Below the pieces are notes generated by a model, which was not told where the DNA came from, made no database searches, and saw only the letters and a program-made list of their open reading frames with translations. Below are positions 18,734 through 28,766 of a DNA stretch of 64,000 nt, piece by piece (position 1 is the first letter of the stretch; every line of letters begins with the position of its first letter). Source of the stretch: Methanocaldococcus vulcanius M7 (GTDB lineage: Archaea; AGJL01; Methanococci; Methanococcales; Methanocaldococcaceae); assembly GCF_000024625.1 (NCBI RefSeq), contig NC_013407.1, positions 1,645,928 to 1,709,927 on the forward strand, read 5' to 3'. A program made the translations under genes and the position numbers.

Positions 18734-19135
18734 TGATTCCACCGCAAATAAAATTTTAATATATATTTTAATAGATTTTAATAAATTTTGTTCATTTTAA
18801 TTTTATTATTTTATTTTTTATTTCATTTCGATTTTTATTTTTGTTGTTATTTGCATCTCTCCCATTATAGGTTCCAACAGTGTAAACAACTAATTGATAT
18901 ATTAGGTTATGATTATGTGCATATACATAAGATAAATGTTATTCTCAAAATCCTATTAAATCAATAAAAAATTAGACCTAATAACAAAACAATATAACAA
19001 AACAATAAAATCTAATAAAATCAAATAATAAATCTCTCAAAAAATAAAATAGGGTTATAAAATAACTGCAACATTCTAAATTAAACAGTCGTTTTTTGTT
19101 TGTCTTTTAACTGTTTTGTGTTATTTTCAATTATC
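18734..19135. other. AT-rich intergenic region between moaB and the histone gene
   Basis: No gene seen. Just right of moaB lies its TATA-like element. An inverted repeat TTATGT-N6-ACATAA sits at 18913-18930. The last ~60 bases before the histone stop are rich in T and may hold the histone terminator (minus strand reading). Confidence 0.4.
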
Positions 19136-19339
19136 TTACTTTTTTAAAGCTAATTTTATGTCTTCGACTTTTACTGTTTTTCTTTTTGCGTGCTTAGCTA
19201 ATTCAACTGCTTCTTTTGCAATCTCTAATGCGATTTCTTCAACTGCCTCTGCTAAGTATTCAGCAGCAGCTCTACTAACTCTCTCTGCTCCTGCCTTTTT
19301 CAAGATTCTTTCAAATGGTGCAACTGGAAGCTCAGCCAT
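19136..19339 (-). CDS. Archaeal histone
   Basis: This is a complete 67-residue histone-fold protein: [18 protein letters not shown], a central helix, then [15 protein letters not shown]. It lacks tails, as in HMf-type histones. It dimerises and wraps DNA in tetrameric or longer hypernucleosomes. AGGTGATAT precedes the ATG. It has its own strong promoter. Confidence 0.97.
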   Translation of the reverse strand: MAELPVAPFERILKKAGAERVSRAAAEYLAEAVEEIALEIAKEAVELAKHAKRKTVKVEDIKLALKK

Positions 19340-19739
19340 AATATCACCTCACAAAAGATTTTCAATAAATGTTCTTAGAAAATACAGTATTTAAAATTTT
19401 CGGTTATATTTCAGTTATTGCTGTAAAAAGATCTCAGCGGAGATAATAATCGTTAAAAAGAATAACCCTCATAAAGTTATATGATACGATCGCTCCACTT
19501 TCTATATATTACATATTGGAGTTGATTAGTAATATTAATTCAAAAACCCAAATATTTTTAAATTGTTTTTGATATAAAGTAATAGAGTAATTAAAATTTG
19601 AGAATAATTATATGATACCTAAAGGATTAAGGATTAAAAGTTAATTAAATATTAAATTTTTAATAACAGGATAAAATAATTAAATCAAAAATGTCAATTA
19701 ATAACATAAATGAGCTTAAAAAGGACTAATTGGGATATT
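19340..19739. other. Divergent promoter region between histone and minD
   Basis: The region is AT-rich with the histone promoter at its left end. Toward the right, repeated TTTAAATT and GATATAAAG elements near 19555-19580 may serve minD. No gene or strong RNA structure seen. Confidence 0.4.
19388..19396 (-). promoter_or_regulatory. Histone gene promoter (TATA box with upstream BRE)
   Basis: Reading the minus strand, CGAAAAT (BRE-like) is followed by TTTTAAATA. Transcription start is expected near 19367, giving a ~28-base leader to the ATG at 19339. BRE plus TATA of this form is the usual strong methanococcal promoter. Confidence 0.5.
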
Positions 19740-20528
19740 ATGATTATAACCATTGCATCAGGAAAAGGAGGAGTTGGAAAAACCACTACATCTGCCTCTT
19801 TGGCAGTATCTCTCGCAAAATTAGGAAAAAAGGTTTTAACAATAGATGGAGATATATCAATGGCAAATTTAGGGGTCTTATTTAACTTAGAAAGAAAAAA
19901 GCCCTCATTACACGAAGTATTAAGTGGAGAGGCAGATGTCAGAGAAGCGATCTATAAACACAAAACAGGAGTTTATGTTCTTCCCACAAGTTTATCTCTC
20001 GAAGGGTATAAAAAATCAGATATTGATTTACTTCCAGATGTTGTAAATGAAGTAGTGGATGATTTCGACTATATAGTGATCGATGCCCCTGCGGGATTAA
20101 ATAGAGAGATGGCAACACACCTGGCAATTGCAGATAAACTACTTCTTGTTGTTACTCCTGAGATGTTTTCAATCATTGACGCTGTTAGGTTAAAAGAGAG
20201 TGCAGAAATGGCAGGAACCCCTCTTCTTGGCATTGTGTTGAATAGAGTTGGAAGGGATTTTGGGGAGATGAGAAGGGATGAGATAGAGATGATCATAAAG
20301 GGAAAGGTGTTAGTTGAAGTTCCGGAAGATGAGAGTGTTAGGGCAGCAGCACTAAAAAAAATGTGTGTTATTGAATACAAAAAAAATTCTCCTGCTTCTT
20401 TGGCATATATGAAATTGGCTTCAATAATATCAGGGGTTCCTATTTACATTGAAGAAGATGTTGGAACTAAACATCATAACTTAACCATAATTGACAAAAT
20501 TAAGAGATATTTAAAATTAAAACTTTAA
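19740..20528 (+). CDS. minD: MinD/ParA family ATPase
   Basis: Start chosen at 19740 (MIITIASGKGG), the usual first residues of archaeal MinD; an ATG at 19710 would add ten residues. The deviant Walker A is GKGGVGKTTTSASLA, with switch motif DGDISMANLG, VIDAPAGLNREM and VLNRVGR. The protein ends with an amphipathic basic helix (IDKIKRYLKLKL) fitting a membrane targeting tail. In archaea MinD homologues position surface structures or membrane complexes; no MinE is present. Confidence 0.92.
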   Translation: MIITIASGKGGVGKTTTSASLAVSLAKLGKKVLTIDGDISMANLGVLFNLERKKPSLHEVLSGEADVREAIYKHKTGVYVLPTSLSLEGYKKSDIDLLPDVVNEVVDDFDYIVIDAPAGLNREMATHLAIADKLLLVVTPEMFSIIDAVRLKESAEMAGTPLLGIVLNRVGRDFGEMRRDEIEMIIKGKVLVEVPEDESVRAAALKKMCVIEYKKNSPASLAYMKLASIISGVPIYIEEDVGTKHHNLTIIDKIKRYLKLKL

Positions 20529-20556
20529 AAAATAAAAAATAGGAAATTTCATTGCT

Positions 20557-21603
20557 TTAATTGTCCCTATTCAAATAAACCGTATATGTTGGAAACGCCA
20601 TTTCTATTCCTTCCTTCTCAAATTCCTTTTTTATTTTTAAATTTATCTCATCAATTGCATTTAAATAGTAATCAAACCCTACATTTCTTACAAAATACTC
20701 AACTCTCAAATTTAGAGACCAGTCCCCGTACTCTTTGAAATGAACCCTATATGGAGGAAGAGTAGCAGGATGTTCTTCCAGTATTGCTTTCACAATTTCT
20801 TTTGCTTTTTCTATTTTTTCTACTGGTGTGTCGTATGTTAAGCCAATAGTCGTTAAAACTCTTCTTCTATCCCTAACTGTTAAATTTTCAATTGCTGAAT
20901 CTAAAAGTTCAGAGTTTGGAATTGTTATTAGGGTATGATCAAACGTTCTTATTCTTGTGCTTCTAATACCAATCTCTTCCACTATCCCTTCTGCTCCTTT
21001 AACCTTTACCCAGTGCCCTAAACTAAACGGCTTATCTATTAATATTAAAATGCCCGCAATAAAATTTTTTATTGTATCTTGCATTGCCAGAGCAACTGCT
21101 AAACCACCAACACCCAAACCTGCCAATAAAGCGGTAATGTCATAACCAACTGAGCTTAAAGCAGTTAACAACCCGAGAATAATTGTTAAGATCTTTACAA
21201 CTTTTTTGAGTGGTTTTATTATATGTTCATCTAACTCTGTTTCTGTTCTCTCTGTCAAGGGGATGAGGTAGTGCTCAAATACCCCATCTAAAAATTTAAC
21301 TGCAAAATATGTTGCACATAGAATAACCACTACTTTAACTGATTCGTTTATTATTTTAAATAGATAATCTGGCAACGTTAAAAATCTTAAACCAAAATAA
21401 AAAAATATCGTAACAACCAATACAATTATTGGCAGATCAATAGCATCTAACAATATATCGTCAAATTTTGTTTTAGTTTTGTTTATTATGCGTTTTAAGT
21501 AGTTTCTTATAATCCTATCAACGATTTTTCCAACCAATACACCAAACACCGCTATTAGTATAAAAATTATTATGTTGTATAGATCGTTTCCAAAGACCTC
21601 CAT
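20557..21603 (-). CDS. Small-conductance mechanosensitive channel (MscS family)
   Basis: The 348-residue protein has about five N-terminal transmembrane helices. A glycine/alanine-rich pore helix follows (LLAGLGVGGLAVALAMQDTIKNF begins near residue 160), then the MscS beta domain (GHWVKVKGAEGIVEEIGIRSTRIRT) and a C-terminal cytosolic cage. It releases solutes on hypo-osmotic shock. It corresponds to MscMJ (MJ0170) by position and sequence. GGGGAGAGG precedes the ATG. Confidence 0.94.
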   Translation of the reverse strand: MEVFGNDLYNIIIFILIAVFGVLVGKIVDRIIRNYLKRIINKTKTKFDDILLDAIDLPIIVLVVTIFFYFGLRFLTLPDYLFKIINESVKVVVILCATYFAVKFLDGVFEHYLIPLTERTETELDEHIIKPLKKVVKILTIILGLLTALSSVGYDITALLAGLGVGGLAVALAMQDTIKNFIAGILILIDKPFSLGHWVKVKGAEGIVEEIGIRSTRIRTFDHTLITIPNSELLDSAIENLTVRDRRRVLTTIGLTYDTPVEKIEKAKEIVKAILEEHPATLPPYRVHFKEYGDWSLNLRVEYFVRNVGFDYYLNAIDEINLKIKKEFEKEGIEMAFPTYTVYLNRDN

Positions 21604-21626
21604 TTCCTCTCCCCCCTAAAAATATC

Positions 21627-23348
21627 TCACTTTCTACCTCTCTGTATCTCATAAATTCTTTCCACATCTTTTACAGTGTTTATATCATCCTTTCCCTTAT
21701 CAAATCTAAATCTTACAACCCTTGGAAACCTTAGGGCATAACCACATGGATACTTATCTGATTTCTGAATTTCTTCATAAGCAACTTCAATAACAATTTT
21801 TGGTTCAACTTCAACCTCCTCTCCGAGATCTCTTTTTATTATTTTGTCAATTTCCTCTTTTAACATTTCCAAATCCGCTTCACTTAATCCAGTTCCAACA
21901 TAACCTATCGGATATAAATTCCCTTCTTCATCTTTAACGCATATTTCAAACGATCCATACCAATCTTTCCTCTTTCCCATTCCTCTCTTTGCCTTTGTTA
22001 TAACAACATCCAAACTTTCAAGAGTTGGTTTAAATTTATACATTGTTCTAACTCTACTACCTGGAGTGTAAGGGGCTTTTAAGTTTTTTATCATAACTCC
22101 CTCATGTCCGATTGATAAACTCCAATTGTAAAACTCTCTTGCTTCCTTTGGATCATCACTAACTAATTTGTAGGAAATATCCACAATCTTGTCAGATTTT
22201 AACTCTCGTTCTATTCTTTCCCGTTCTGTCCTCCAATCGTTTTCATAACCTACAATATCTTCTAATTCTTTTCTTCTTTTTTCAAATTCCTCATCTATCA
22301 AAGATGTTCCGTTTTTATAGAGAATATCAAATAAATAAACTCTCAAATTTATTTCTTTCATCATCTTTCCAATGTCATATTTCCTTCTAAATCTCCTAAG
22401 AATGTCTTGGAAAGGCCTTGGTTTTCCTGTTTGTTTATCTATTGCAACACACTCCCCTTCTACTATCAATTCCTCAACATTTATCTTTTTGATTGCATCC
22501 ACAATTTCTGGAAGAGCATTTGTAACATCTTCCAATCTTCTACTGTATATCTTAACTTTATCCCCTCCTTTGTGAATTTGAACTCTCGCTCCATCATATT
22601 TCGTCTCAAATTGGGCTTTTCCCATCTCCAATAATGCCTCCTCAATTGAAGGGGCTAATTGTGCCAGCATTGGTTTTATCGGCCTAAATAGTTTTAACTT
22701 CAAGTCCTCACTTTCTAACTCATTTTTAATTAATTTTTCAGCCAATAGTCCAATGTCATTCGTTATAGCATATATCTTCTCCAACTTTTCCTTTGGAACG
22801 TTGAAGTAAACGGATAGGGCATCAAGTATCGTAGGAACATTCATACCGAGTCGCATATCTTCTAAAATCAATCTCGCTAAGTATCTACACTCTATTGGAG
22901 AGGCCCTCATAAACAAACTACTTATTAATCTTAATTTCTTCTTTTGAGAGCCCTCTCCTTCAATTTCTCCAACTCTTTTTAAGGTTTCATAAACGTCATC
23001 CACAGTTAAAGGAGATAGAAGCAAAGATAACTGTTTTGTTTTTGATTTTAACTGTTCTACTGCAAACCCAATATCTCCTGTCTCTTTAATTTTTTCTAAT
23101 AATTCCTCTTTTTTAATTCCCATCGAAGTTATTGCATTTATTAGTAGTTTTTCTCCAATGCCAAGTTCCCTTTCGTCATATTCAGGATATACTCTTCCAA
23201 TGGCCATATAACATATTTTCTTTAAATCTTCTGGTTTTCCTTTTTCTTTAACAAGATCTATTAATTTAATGAAATAATCTCTTTTCTCTAACCGTTTTGT
23301 TGTATTTTCTATTTTATCAAATATCTCACAAACATCTTTCCAAAGCAT
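21627..23348 (-). CDS. lig: ATP-dependent DNA ligase
   Basis: The 573-residue size fits archaeal LigI. The adenylylated lysine is Lys250 in TKYDGARVQIHK. Other nucleotidyl-transferase motifs are YSRRLEDVT, LIVEGECVA, EGVMIKN and TMYKFKP. The helical DNA-binding domain comes first (res 1-220) and the OB-fold last (from ~440). It seals nicks in replication and repair. GGTGAAATA precedes the start. It sits 23 bases from the MscS gene. Confidence 0.97.
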   Translation of the reverse strand: MLWKDVCEIFDKIENTTKRLEKRDYFIKLIDLVKEKGKPEDLKKICYMAIGRVYPEYDERELGIGEKLLINAITSMGIKKEELLEKIKETGDIGFAVEQLKSKTKQLSLLLSPLTVDDVYETLKRVGEIEGEGSQKKKLRLISSLFMRASPIECRYLARLILEDMRLGMNVPTILDALSVYFNVPKEKLEKIYAITNDIGLLAEKLIKNELESEDLKLKLFRPIKPMLAQLAPSIEEALLEMGKAQFETKYDGARVQIHKGGDKVKIYSRRLEDVTNALPEIVDAIKKINVEELIVEGECVAIDKQTGKPRPFQDILRRFRRKYDIGKMMKEINLRVYLFDILYKNGTSLIDEEFEKRRKELEDIVGYENDWRTERERIERELKSDKIVDISYKLVSDDPKEAREFYNWSLSIGHEGVMIKNLKAPYTPGSRVRTMYKFKPTLESLDVVITKAKRGMGKRKDWYGSFEICVKDEEGNLYPIGYVGTGLSEADLEMLKEEIDKIIKRDLGEEVEVEPKIVIEVAYEEIQKSDKYPCGYALRFPRVVRFRFDKGKDDINTVKDVERIYEIQRGRK

Positions 23349-23388
23349 TATTTCACCAAAAAGGTTGATTTTTTAAGTCAGATCATTA

Positions 23389-24033
23389 TTAAGGAAACCC
23401 TTCTTTACCAATTAAAGGAACAAAAGCCACTTCTCCATAGTCCTTCATAATCAGTTCATCCCCTCTCTTTTCTACTAAAATCAACTTCTGTAAATATTTT
23501 CCAACGGGCATTAACAACTTTCCACCATCTTTCAGTTGCTCTATTAACGCCTTTGGAATCTTTGGACCGGCTGCGGTAACGTAGATCCTGTCGTAAGGGG
23601 CTAACGGTTTATATCCAAGTGTTCCATCCCCTACAACTACAATCACGTTATCGTATCCTAACTTTCTTAAAGTTTTTTCAGCTTTTTCTGCCAACTCGGG
23701 AATTCTCTCAATACTAACAACTAACCCATCTTTTCCAACAATCTCAGCAGTTATCGCTGCGTGATAACCGCAACCTGTTCCAATTTCTAACACTTTCATC
23801 CCTGGTTTCAAGTCCAAAAGTTCACTCATCAATCCAACCATGTGAATTGCTGAGATCGTTTGTCCATGGCCAATATCCAAGGGAGTGTCTACATAGGCAT
23901 ATTTTCTCAGATGTTCTGGAATAAACTCCTCCCTTGGAACCTTCATCAGTGCATCTATAACCCTCTTACTTTTAATATATCCCTCTCTTATAAGTTTTTC
24001 AATAACTCTTCTTTTTTCCTCGTCAAGATCCAT
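23389..24033 (-). CDS. pcm: Protein-L-isoaspartate O-methyltransferase
   Basis: The 214-residue SAM-dependent methyltransferase has the PCMT signature. Substrate loop [14 protein letters not shown] is followed by SAM-binding [13 protein letters not shown] and the post-motif [10 protein letters not shown]. It starts repair of deamidated or isomerised aspartyl residues, which form fast at high temperature. GAGGGGAAG precedes the ATG. It is the first gene of a minus-strand run with lig and the MscS channel. Confidence 0.96.
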   Translation of the reverse strand: MDLDEEKRRVIEKLIREGYIKSKRVIDALMKVPREEFIPEHLRKYAYVDTPLDIGHGQTISAIHMVGLMSELLDLKPGMKVLEIGTGCGYHAAITAEIVGKDGLVVSIERIPELAEKAEKTLRKLGYDNVIVVVGDGTLGYKPLAPYDRIYVTAAGPKIPKALIEQLKDGGKLLMPVGKYLQKLILVEKRGDELIMKDYGEVAFVPLIGKEGFP

Positions 24034-24327
24034 AATCTTCCCCTCTTTCTAATCTCTTATTTCTATCATTTCCATTTTTTATCTTTTATTATTTTATTGC
24101 TTTATTTTTATTCTTTGTTTTTGATAGGGTTTTTATATCATATAGCATAGCAAAATAATTATAATCAGTATTGATTAACATTAATTCTATAAAATTAACA
24201 AAGGTTCACTTAAACAATCTAAATAATTGACAATTTAAATAATCATTAATTAAGTTTTATTTATATAGATATTTAGTTTGAAACAATAACATAGATAACA
24301 AAACAGACAACAATTTAGGTGTCTATT

Positions 24328-24741
24328 ATGGTAGAAAACTCGTTTTTAACTGAGACACAAATAAAGGTATTAAAATTAAGAAAAAAAGGCCTCACTCAGG
24401 AAGAAATTGCAAAAATACTCGGGACAAGTAGAGCAAACATAAGTATGATAGAAAAAAGAGCGAGAGAAAATGTAAAAAAAGCCAAAAACACTTTAAGAAT
24501 TTATAACAAAATAATGGCCCCGATCTTTCTCGATATTGAAGAGGGAACTGACGTCCTTAAAATACCCGAAGTTGTTTTTAAAGAAGCAGATACTGCGGGA
24601 ATAAAAGTAAAATATAACACCTTAGAACTTTTAGATGTTTTAAAAAATTCTGCCTCAGAATTTATTGAGAAAAGAACAGTTAAGAAGAAATTTAGAATAT
24701 ATGTCCTTGAAAATGGAGATATTGATGTAGGGCAGATTTAA
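24328..24741 (+). CDS. Tfx family DNA-binding protein
   Basis: ATG at 24328 is preferred to the GTG at 24319, with AGGTG upstream. The N-terminal helix-turn-helix (LTETQIKVLKLRKKGLTQEE, then ILGTSRANISMIEKRA) is typical of Tfx, first seen as an activator binding downstream of the fmdE promoter in Methanothermobacter. The C-terminal ~80 residues form the Tfx-specific domain. The target is not known here. It lies 33 bases upstream of pelota. Confidence 0.9.
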   Translation: MVENSFLTETQIKVLKLRKKGLTQEEIAKILGTSRANISMIEKRARENVKKAKNTLRIYNKIMAPIFLDIEEGTDVLKIPEVVFKEADTAGIKVKYNTLELLDVLKNSASEFIEKRTVKKKFRIYVLENGDIDVGQI

Positions 24742-24774
24742 ATTATATTTAAATCCAGATAAGGAGGTGTGTAA

Positions 24775-25818
24775 ATGAAGATAATAAAAGAAATTCCTCA
24801 AAAGCAGACAATAAAACTCATGCCTGAAAATTTAGACGATCTTTGGGTTATCTACAACATAATAGAAGAAGGGGATAAAATATTTGCAATAACTGAAAGG
24901 AGAGTTCAAGATAAAGGGGATATGATAAGAGCAGATAGGGGAGCTAAGAAAAAAATGTTTTTGGGAATTGAGACAAAGAACGTTGAATTCGATGAAAACA
25001 CAAAACGAGTTAGAATTCTTGGAACTATAATTAGCGGACCTGAGGATGTTCCTCTTGGAAGTCATCACACAATAGAGGTTAAGCCCTACGATGAAATCTC
25101 AATACAAAAGGAATGGAAAAAATGGCAAATAGAAAGAATAAAAGATGCAATTAATTCCTCAAAAAGACCAAAAGTTTTGGTTGTAATAATGGATGATGAA
25201 GAGGCAGAAATATTCGAAATCAGGGATTACAATATAAAAGAGATCTGCTCAATAAAATCCCACTCATCAAAAAAACTTGACTACAAGATAAATGAAGAGT
25301 TAAAAAAAGAGTATTATCATGAGATAGCGAAGGTTTTATCGGAGTATGATGTTGACAACATCCTTGTAGCAGGCCCTGGATTTGCAAAAAATAGTTTTTA
25401 CAACTTTATTTCCTCTCAATACCCTGAGTTAAAAAGAAAAATAGTAGTTGAAAGTATTTCAACAACATCAAGAGCAGGAATGAATGAAGTTATTAAAAGG
25501 GGAATAATAAACAGAATCTATAAAGAATCAAGGGTTGCAAAAGAAACACAACTGATAGAAAAACTATTAGAAGAGATAGCAAAAAAAGGATTAGCTGTTT
25601 ACGGAATTGATGAAGTAAAAAAAGCGTTAGAGTATTCTGCAATAGATACCTTACTGGTTTCGGATAGTTTTGTTCGGAATAGAGAAATTGAAGAAATAAT
25701 AAGTCGTGTAGAGGAGATGGGTGGAAAAGTTGTAATCGTCTCATCAGAACACGATTCTGGAAAGCAATTAAAGGCATTAGGGGGAATAGCAGGGTTATTG
25801 AGATTTCCTATTGAATAA
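24775..25818 (+). CDS. pelA: Pelota (Dom34) mRNA surveillance factor
   Basis: The 347-residue protein has the three eRF1-like domains of pelota: the Sm-like N domain (MKIIKEIPQKQTIKLMPEN), a central domain with VVIMDDEEAEIF and VAGPGFAKNSF, and a C domain ending GGIAGLLRFPIE. It recognises stalled ribosomes with aEF1A or aABCE1 and triggers no-go decay and recycling. AAGGAGGTGTG is a strong ribosome binding site. Confidence 0.96.
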   Translation: MKIIKEIPQKQTIKLMPENLDDLWVIYNIIEEGDKIFAITERRVQDKGDMIRADRGAKKKMFLGIETKNVEFDENTKRVRILGTIISGPEDVPLGSHHTIEVKPYDEISIQKEWKKWQIERIKDAINSSKRPKVLVVIMDDEEAEIFEIRDYNIKEICSIKSHSSKKLDYKINEELKKEYYHEIAKVLSEYDVDNILVAGPGFAKNSFYNFISSQYPELKRKIVVESISTTSRAGMNEVIKRGIINRIYKESRVAKETQLIEKLLEEIAKKGLAVYGIDEVKKALEYSAIDTLLVSDSFVRNREIEEIISRVEEMGGKVVIVSSEHDSGKQLKALGGIAGLLRFPIE

Positions 25819-25852
25819 AACTTTAAGAAAGTTTCATCAAAATAAATATGAA

Positions 25853-26458
25853 TTAAGGATTTTGCACTCTCTTTAACTCCTCTCTAAGTTTGAGATTTTG
25901 AATAAAATTAACAATATCTCCATGAGTTCTCTCTAAGATTCCCCTACAAATATCCTGTTTTCTCCTCAAATTATCAACTACGTGGTAATAATCAAAATTC
26001 ATTAAAAACTCATAAATATCTTCCATAAATCTAAAAAATCTATCCACATTTTCTAAGTTATCATCTTTCATTGCTTCCAAAACCTCCCTCCTCAACTCTC
26101 CAACTACATCTGCTAAGCCCAATATGTAATTTTCCTTTCTAACAAATTCAACATCTTTGTATCTTGGAATTTTATTGTTAAATTTTATCTCATAAAGAGA
26201 TAGTGCCTCTACAAACTCCTGCTGAGGTGTAGATAGATAATTGACAAATTCTGGGAAAGTTGCTAACGAATTCAAGTTTTTAATCTTTTCAGCGATTTTA
26301 TTTAACTCTTCTTCAAACTCTCTGCCATCATTCTCCTTATGGATTCTCCTTATCAGCATTGCACAATCTCTCGTTATCTCCCTCGATAACTTTAACACCT
26401 CCTCTCTAACCTCATCTTTATTTGCAAGATAATCCACAAGATAACCTACATCTTCCAC
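25853..26458 (-). CDS. Translin-like protein
   Basis: The GTG at 26458 (reading VEDVGYLVDYL) is taken as the start because GGTGATC lies just upstream; the frame is open further to 26509. A TATA box at 26474-26482 would put transcription start very near this codon, so the message may be nearly leaderless. The ~200-residue product is all helical. Its C-terminal VDNLRRKQDICRGILERTHG matches the translin/TRAX consensus. Archaeal translins form octamers that bind or cleave RNA. Start position is uncertain. Confidence 0.8.
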   Translation of the reverse strand: MEDVGYLVDYLANKDEVREEVLKLSREITRDCAMLIRRIHKENDGREFEEELNKIAEKIKNLNSLATFPEFVNYLSTPQQEFVEALSLYEIKFNNKIPRYKDVEFVRKENYILGLADVVGELRREVLEAMKDDNLENVDRFFRFMEDIYEFLMNFDYYHVVDNLRRKQDICRGILERTHGDIVNFIQNLKLREELKRVQNP

Positions 26459-26473
26459 ACTGATCACCAAAAA

Positions 26474-26482
26474 TTTTATATA
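26474..26482 (-). promoter_or_regulatory. TATA box of the translin-like gene
   Basis: TATATAAAA reads on the minus strand about 16-24 bases before the chosen GTG start, implying a very short or absent leader. Confidence 0.45.
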
Positions 26483-26544
26483 CCTATTGTGTTGTATTTG
26501 ATTATACACTCCTCCTTTTCTTTTTGATCATATTTAATTTTAAG

Positions 26545-26553
26545 TTTATATAA
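26545..26553 (+). promoter_or_regulatory. Probable TATA box of the L3 ribosomal operon
   Basis: TTTATATAA is followed at once by the GC-rich element at 26555-26609. A start 22-26 bases downstream falls at about 26573-26578, inside that element, leaving a leader of ~155 bases before the L3 start. Confidence 0.45.
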
Positions 26554-26554
26554 T

Positions 26555-26609
26555 GCAAACCTGAAAAGCCCACATGGGCAATGACAGGTTTGCGGAATCG
26601 AGCAAACCC
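26555..26609 (+). promoter_or_regulatory. GC-rich element with three copies of one heptamer; operator or structured RNA leader
   Basis: GCAAACCTG (26555-26563) and CAGGTTTGC (26585-26593) form a perfect 9-base inverted repeat. Inside it GCCC (26568-26571) and GGGC (26576-26579) can form a nested hairpin with loop ACAT. A third copy, GCAAACC at 26602-26608, can pair with the same GGTTTGC, giving two mutually exclusive hairpins. The segment is about half G+C in a very AT-rich intergenic region. It could be an operator over the start site, an RNA switch, or a small RNA. Confidence 0.55.
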
Positions 26610-26730
26610 TATAATAATGCTAAATAATATCTAATATCTTATACCATAAATATCTTAATCAGTAAAAAACTAAAAAATCGAAAACACTTGAATTTTAAAG
26701 AACATCAAAATGTATTCGGGAGGTTAGATT

Positions 26731-27738
26731 ATGGGATTGAGTATTAATAGACCAAGAAGAGGATCGTTAGCATTTAGTCCGAGAAAAAGAGCAAAAAGAC
26801 CAGTTCCAAGAATTAGAAGCTGGCCAGATGAAGAGGCAGTAAGATTACAGGCATTTCCAGTTTATAAAGCAGGAATGAGCCATGCATTCATAAAAGAAGA
26901 TAATCAAAAAAGTCCAAAAGCAGGGCAAGAAGTGTTTACTCCAATCACAATATTAGAAGCACCACCAATCAACGTATGTGCAATAAGGGTCTACGGAAGA
27001 AATGAAAGAAACTATTTAACAACATTAACAGAGGTCTGGGCAGACAACTTAGACAAGGAATTGGAAAGAAAAATAAATCTTCCAAAAAAAGAAGAAAGAA
27101 AGACAGTTGATGATTTAGAGGCAATAAAAGATAAAATAGAGGACGTTAGAGTTCTCGTCCATACAAATCCAAAACTAACTTGCTTGCCAAAGAAAAAACC
27201 AGAGATCTTGGAGATTAGAATTGGAGGAAAAGACATTGAGGAGAGATTAAACTACGCTAAAGAGATTTTAGGTAAGCAGTTAAACATTACAGATGTATTC
27301 CAAGAAGGAGAATTAGCAGACACAATTGGAATTACAAAAGGTAAGGGCTTCCAAGGGCAAGTTAAAAGATGGGGAGTTAAAATACAATTTGGAAAGCATG
27401 CAAGAAAAGGAGTAGGAAGACACGTTGGTTCTATTGGGCCATGGCAACCAAAGATGATCATGTGGACAGTTCCAATGCCAGGACAAATGGGTTATCATCA
27501 AAGAACAGAATACAACAAAAGAATATTAAAAATTGGGAACAATGGAGAAGAGATAACTCCAAAAGGTGGATTCCTACACTACGGAGTTATAAAAAACAAC
27601 TATGTTGTATTAAAAGGTTCAGTTCAAGGGCCTGCAAAAAGATTAATTGTATTAAGAAGGGCTATAAGACCAGAAGAGCCATTGATAAAAGTTCCAGAAA
27701 TAACATACATAAGCACAACATCAAAACAAGGAAAATAA
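26731..27738 (+). CDS. rpl3: 50S ribosomal protein L3
   Basis: The 335-residue archaeal L3 (uL3) begins [20 protein letters not shown]. The peptidyl-transferase-proximal loop is in [20 protein letters not shown], and [11 protein letters not shown] follows. GGGAGGTTAG is the ribosome binding site. It is the first gene of a five-gene ribosomal cluster and probably carries the regulatory leader for it. Confidence 0.98.
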   Translation: MGLSINRPRRGSLAFSPRKRAKRPVPRIRSWPDEEAVRLQAFPVYKAGMSHAFIKEDNQKSPKAGQEVFTPITILEAPPINVCAIRVYGRNERNYLTTLTEVWADNLDKELERKINLPKKEERKTVDDLEAIKDKIEDVRVLVHTNPKLTCLPKKKPEILEIRIGGKDIEERLNYAKEILGKQLNITDVFQEGELADTIGITKGKGFQGQVKRWGVKIQFGKHARKGVGRHVGSIGPWQPKMIMWTVPMPGQMGYHQRTEYNKRILKIGNNGEEITPKGGFLHYGVIKNNYVVLKGSVQGPAKRLIVLRRAIRPEEPLIKVPEITYISTTSKQGK

Positions 27739-27893
27739 GTAAGAAACCATGAAAAATAATAAATGATTAAAACACTTAAAATTAAAAGTAAAAAATAATG
27801 TAAAATAAGTAAAATAAAAATTAATAAAAATTAAAATCAGAAAAAACAGATGATTTAACGATATTCAATAATGGAGAGAGAAGGTGGATAGTA
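27739..27893. other. Spacer between L3 and L4
   Basis: These 155 bases of A/T-rich sequence contain no gene. GAGAGAAGGTGGA near 27872-27885 provides the L4 ribosome binding site. Such gaps are unusually long for a ribosomal protein operon. Confidence 0.4.
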
Positions 27894-28652
27894 ATGAAGG
27901 CAGTTGTTTATAACCTCAACGGAGAAGAAATAAAAGAAATCGACCTACCCTCAATATTTGAAGAAGAATACAGACCTGATTTAATAAAAAGAGCATTTTT
28001 ATCTGCATTCACGGCAAGATTACAGCCAAAAGGATCTGACGTGTTAGCAGGTTTAAGGACAAGTGCCAAAAACATTGGTAAAGGGCATGGTAGAGCAAGA
28101 GTAGATAGAGTTCCACAAGGATGGGCTGCAAGAGTTCCTCAGGCAGTTGGTGGAAGAAGAGCTCACCCTCCAAAAGTTGAAAAGAAATTATGGGAAAGAG
28201 TAAATAAAAAAGAAAGAATTAAAGCAATAAAAAGTGCTATTGCAGCAACAGCGAATCCTGAATTAGTTAAAGAAAGAGGACATGTGTTTGAATCTGAAAA
28301 TTTACCTATCGTTGTAGAGGACTCATTTGAAAATCTACAAAAAACAAAAGATGTATTTGCTGTCTTTGAAAAGTTGGGAATTGATAAAGATGTTATAAGG
28401 GCAAAGAATGGAATTAAAATTAGAGCTGGAAAAGGTAAAATGAGAGGAAGAAGATACAGAAAACCAAGAAGTGTTTTAGTTGTTGTTGGAGATAAATGCG
28501 AAGCAATTTTAGCTTCAAGAAACCTACCAGGAGTTGATGTTATAACCGCAAAGGACTTGGGAATAATACACTTAGCACCTGGAGGAGTTGCTGGACGATT
28601 AACTGTTTGGACAGAAAAAGCACTTGAAAAACTAAAAGAGAGATTTGAATAA
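27894..28652 (+). CDS. rpl4: 50S ribosomal protein L4
   Basis: The 252-residue archaeal L4 (uL4) has the extended loop [19 protein letters not shown] and GGRRAHPPK that lines the exit tunnel, and C-terminal [22 protein letters not shown] lies ahead of the ATG. Confidence 0.98.
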   Translation: MKAVVYNLNGEEIKEIDLPSIFEEEYRPDLIKRAFLSAFTARLQPKGSDVLAGLRTSAKNIGKGHGRARVDRVPQGWAARVPQAVGGRRAHPPKVEKKLWERVNKKERIKAIKSAIAATANPELVKERGHVFESENLPIVVEDSFENLQKTKDVFAVFEKLGIDKDVIRAKNGIKIRAGKGKMRGRRYRKPRSVLVVVGDKCEAILASRNLPGVDVITAKDLGIIHLAPGGVAGRLTVWTEKALEKLKERFE

Positions 28653-28766
28653 TTTCAATTTTCTAATCTTTGGTAAATCGAAAAATCGTAAAGATGGTAA
28701 ACATCAATAAAAAAATAACCACTATAACACAACAATAAAAGAAAATATCGAAACAAGGGGATGAAA

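Noticed and set aside
27441-27752. Second frame within the L3 gene
   Set aside because: It overlaps conserved L3 sequence and has no ribosome binding site.
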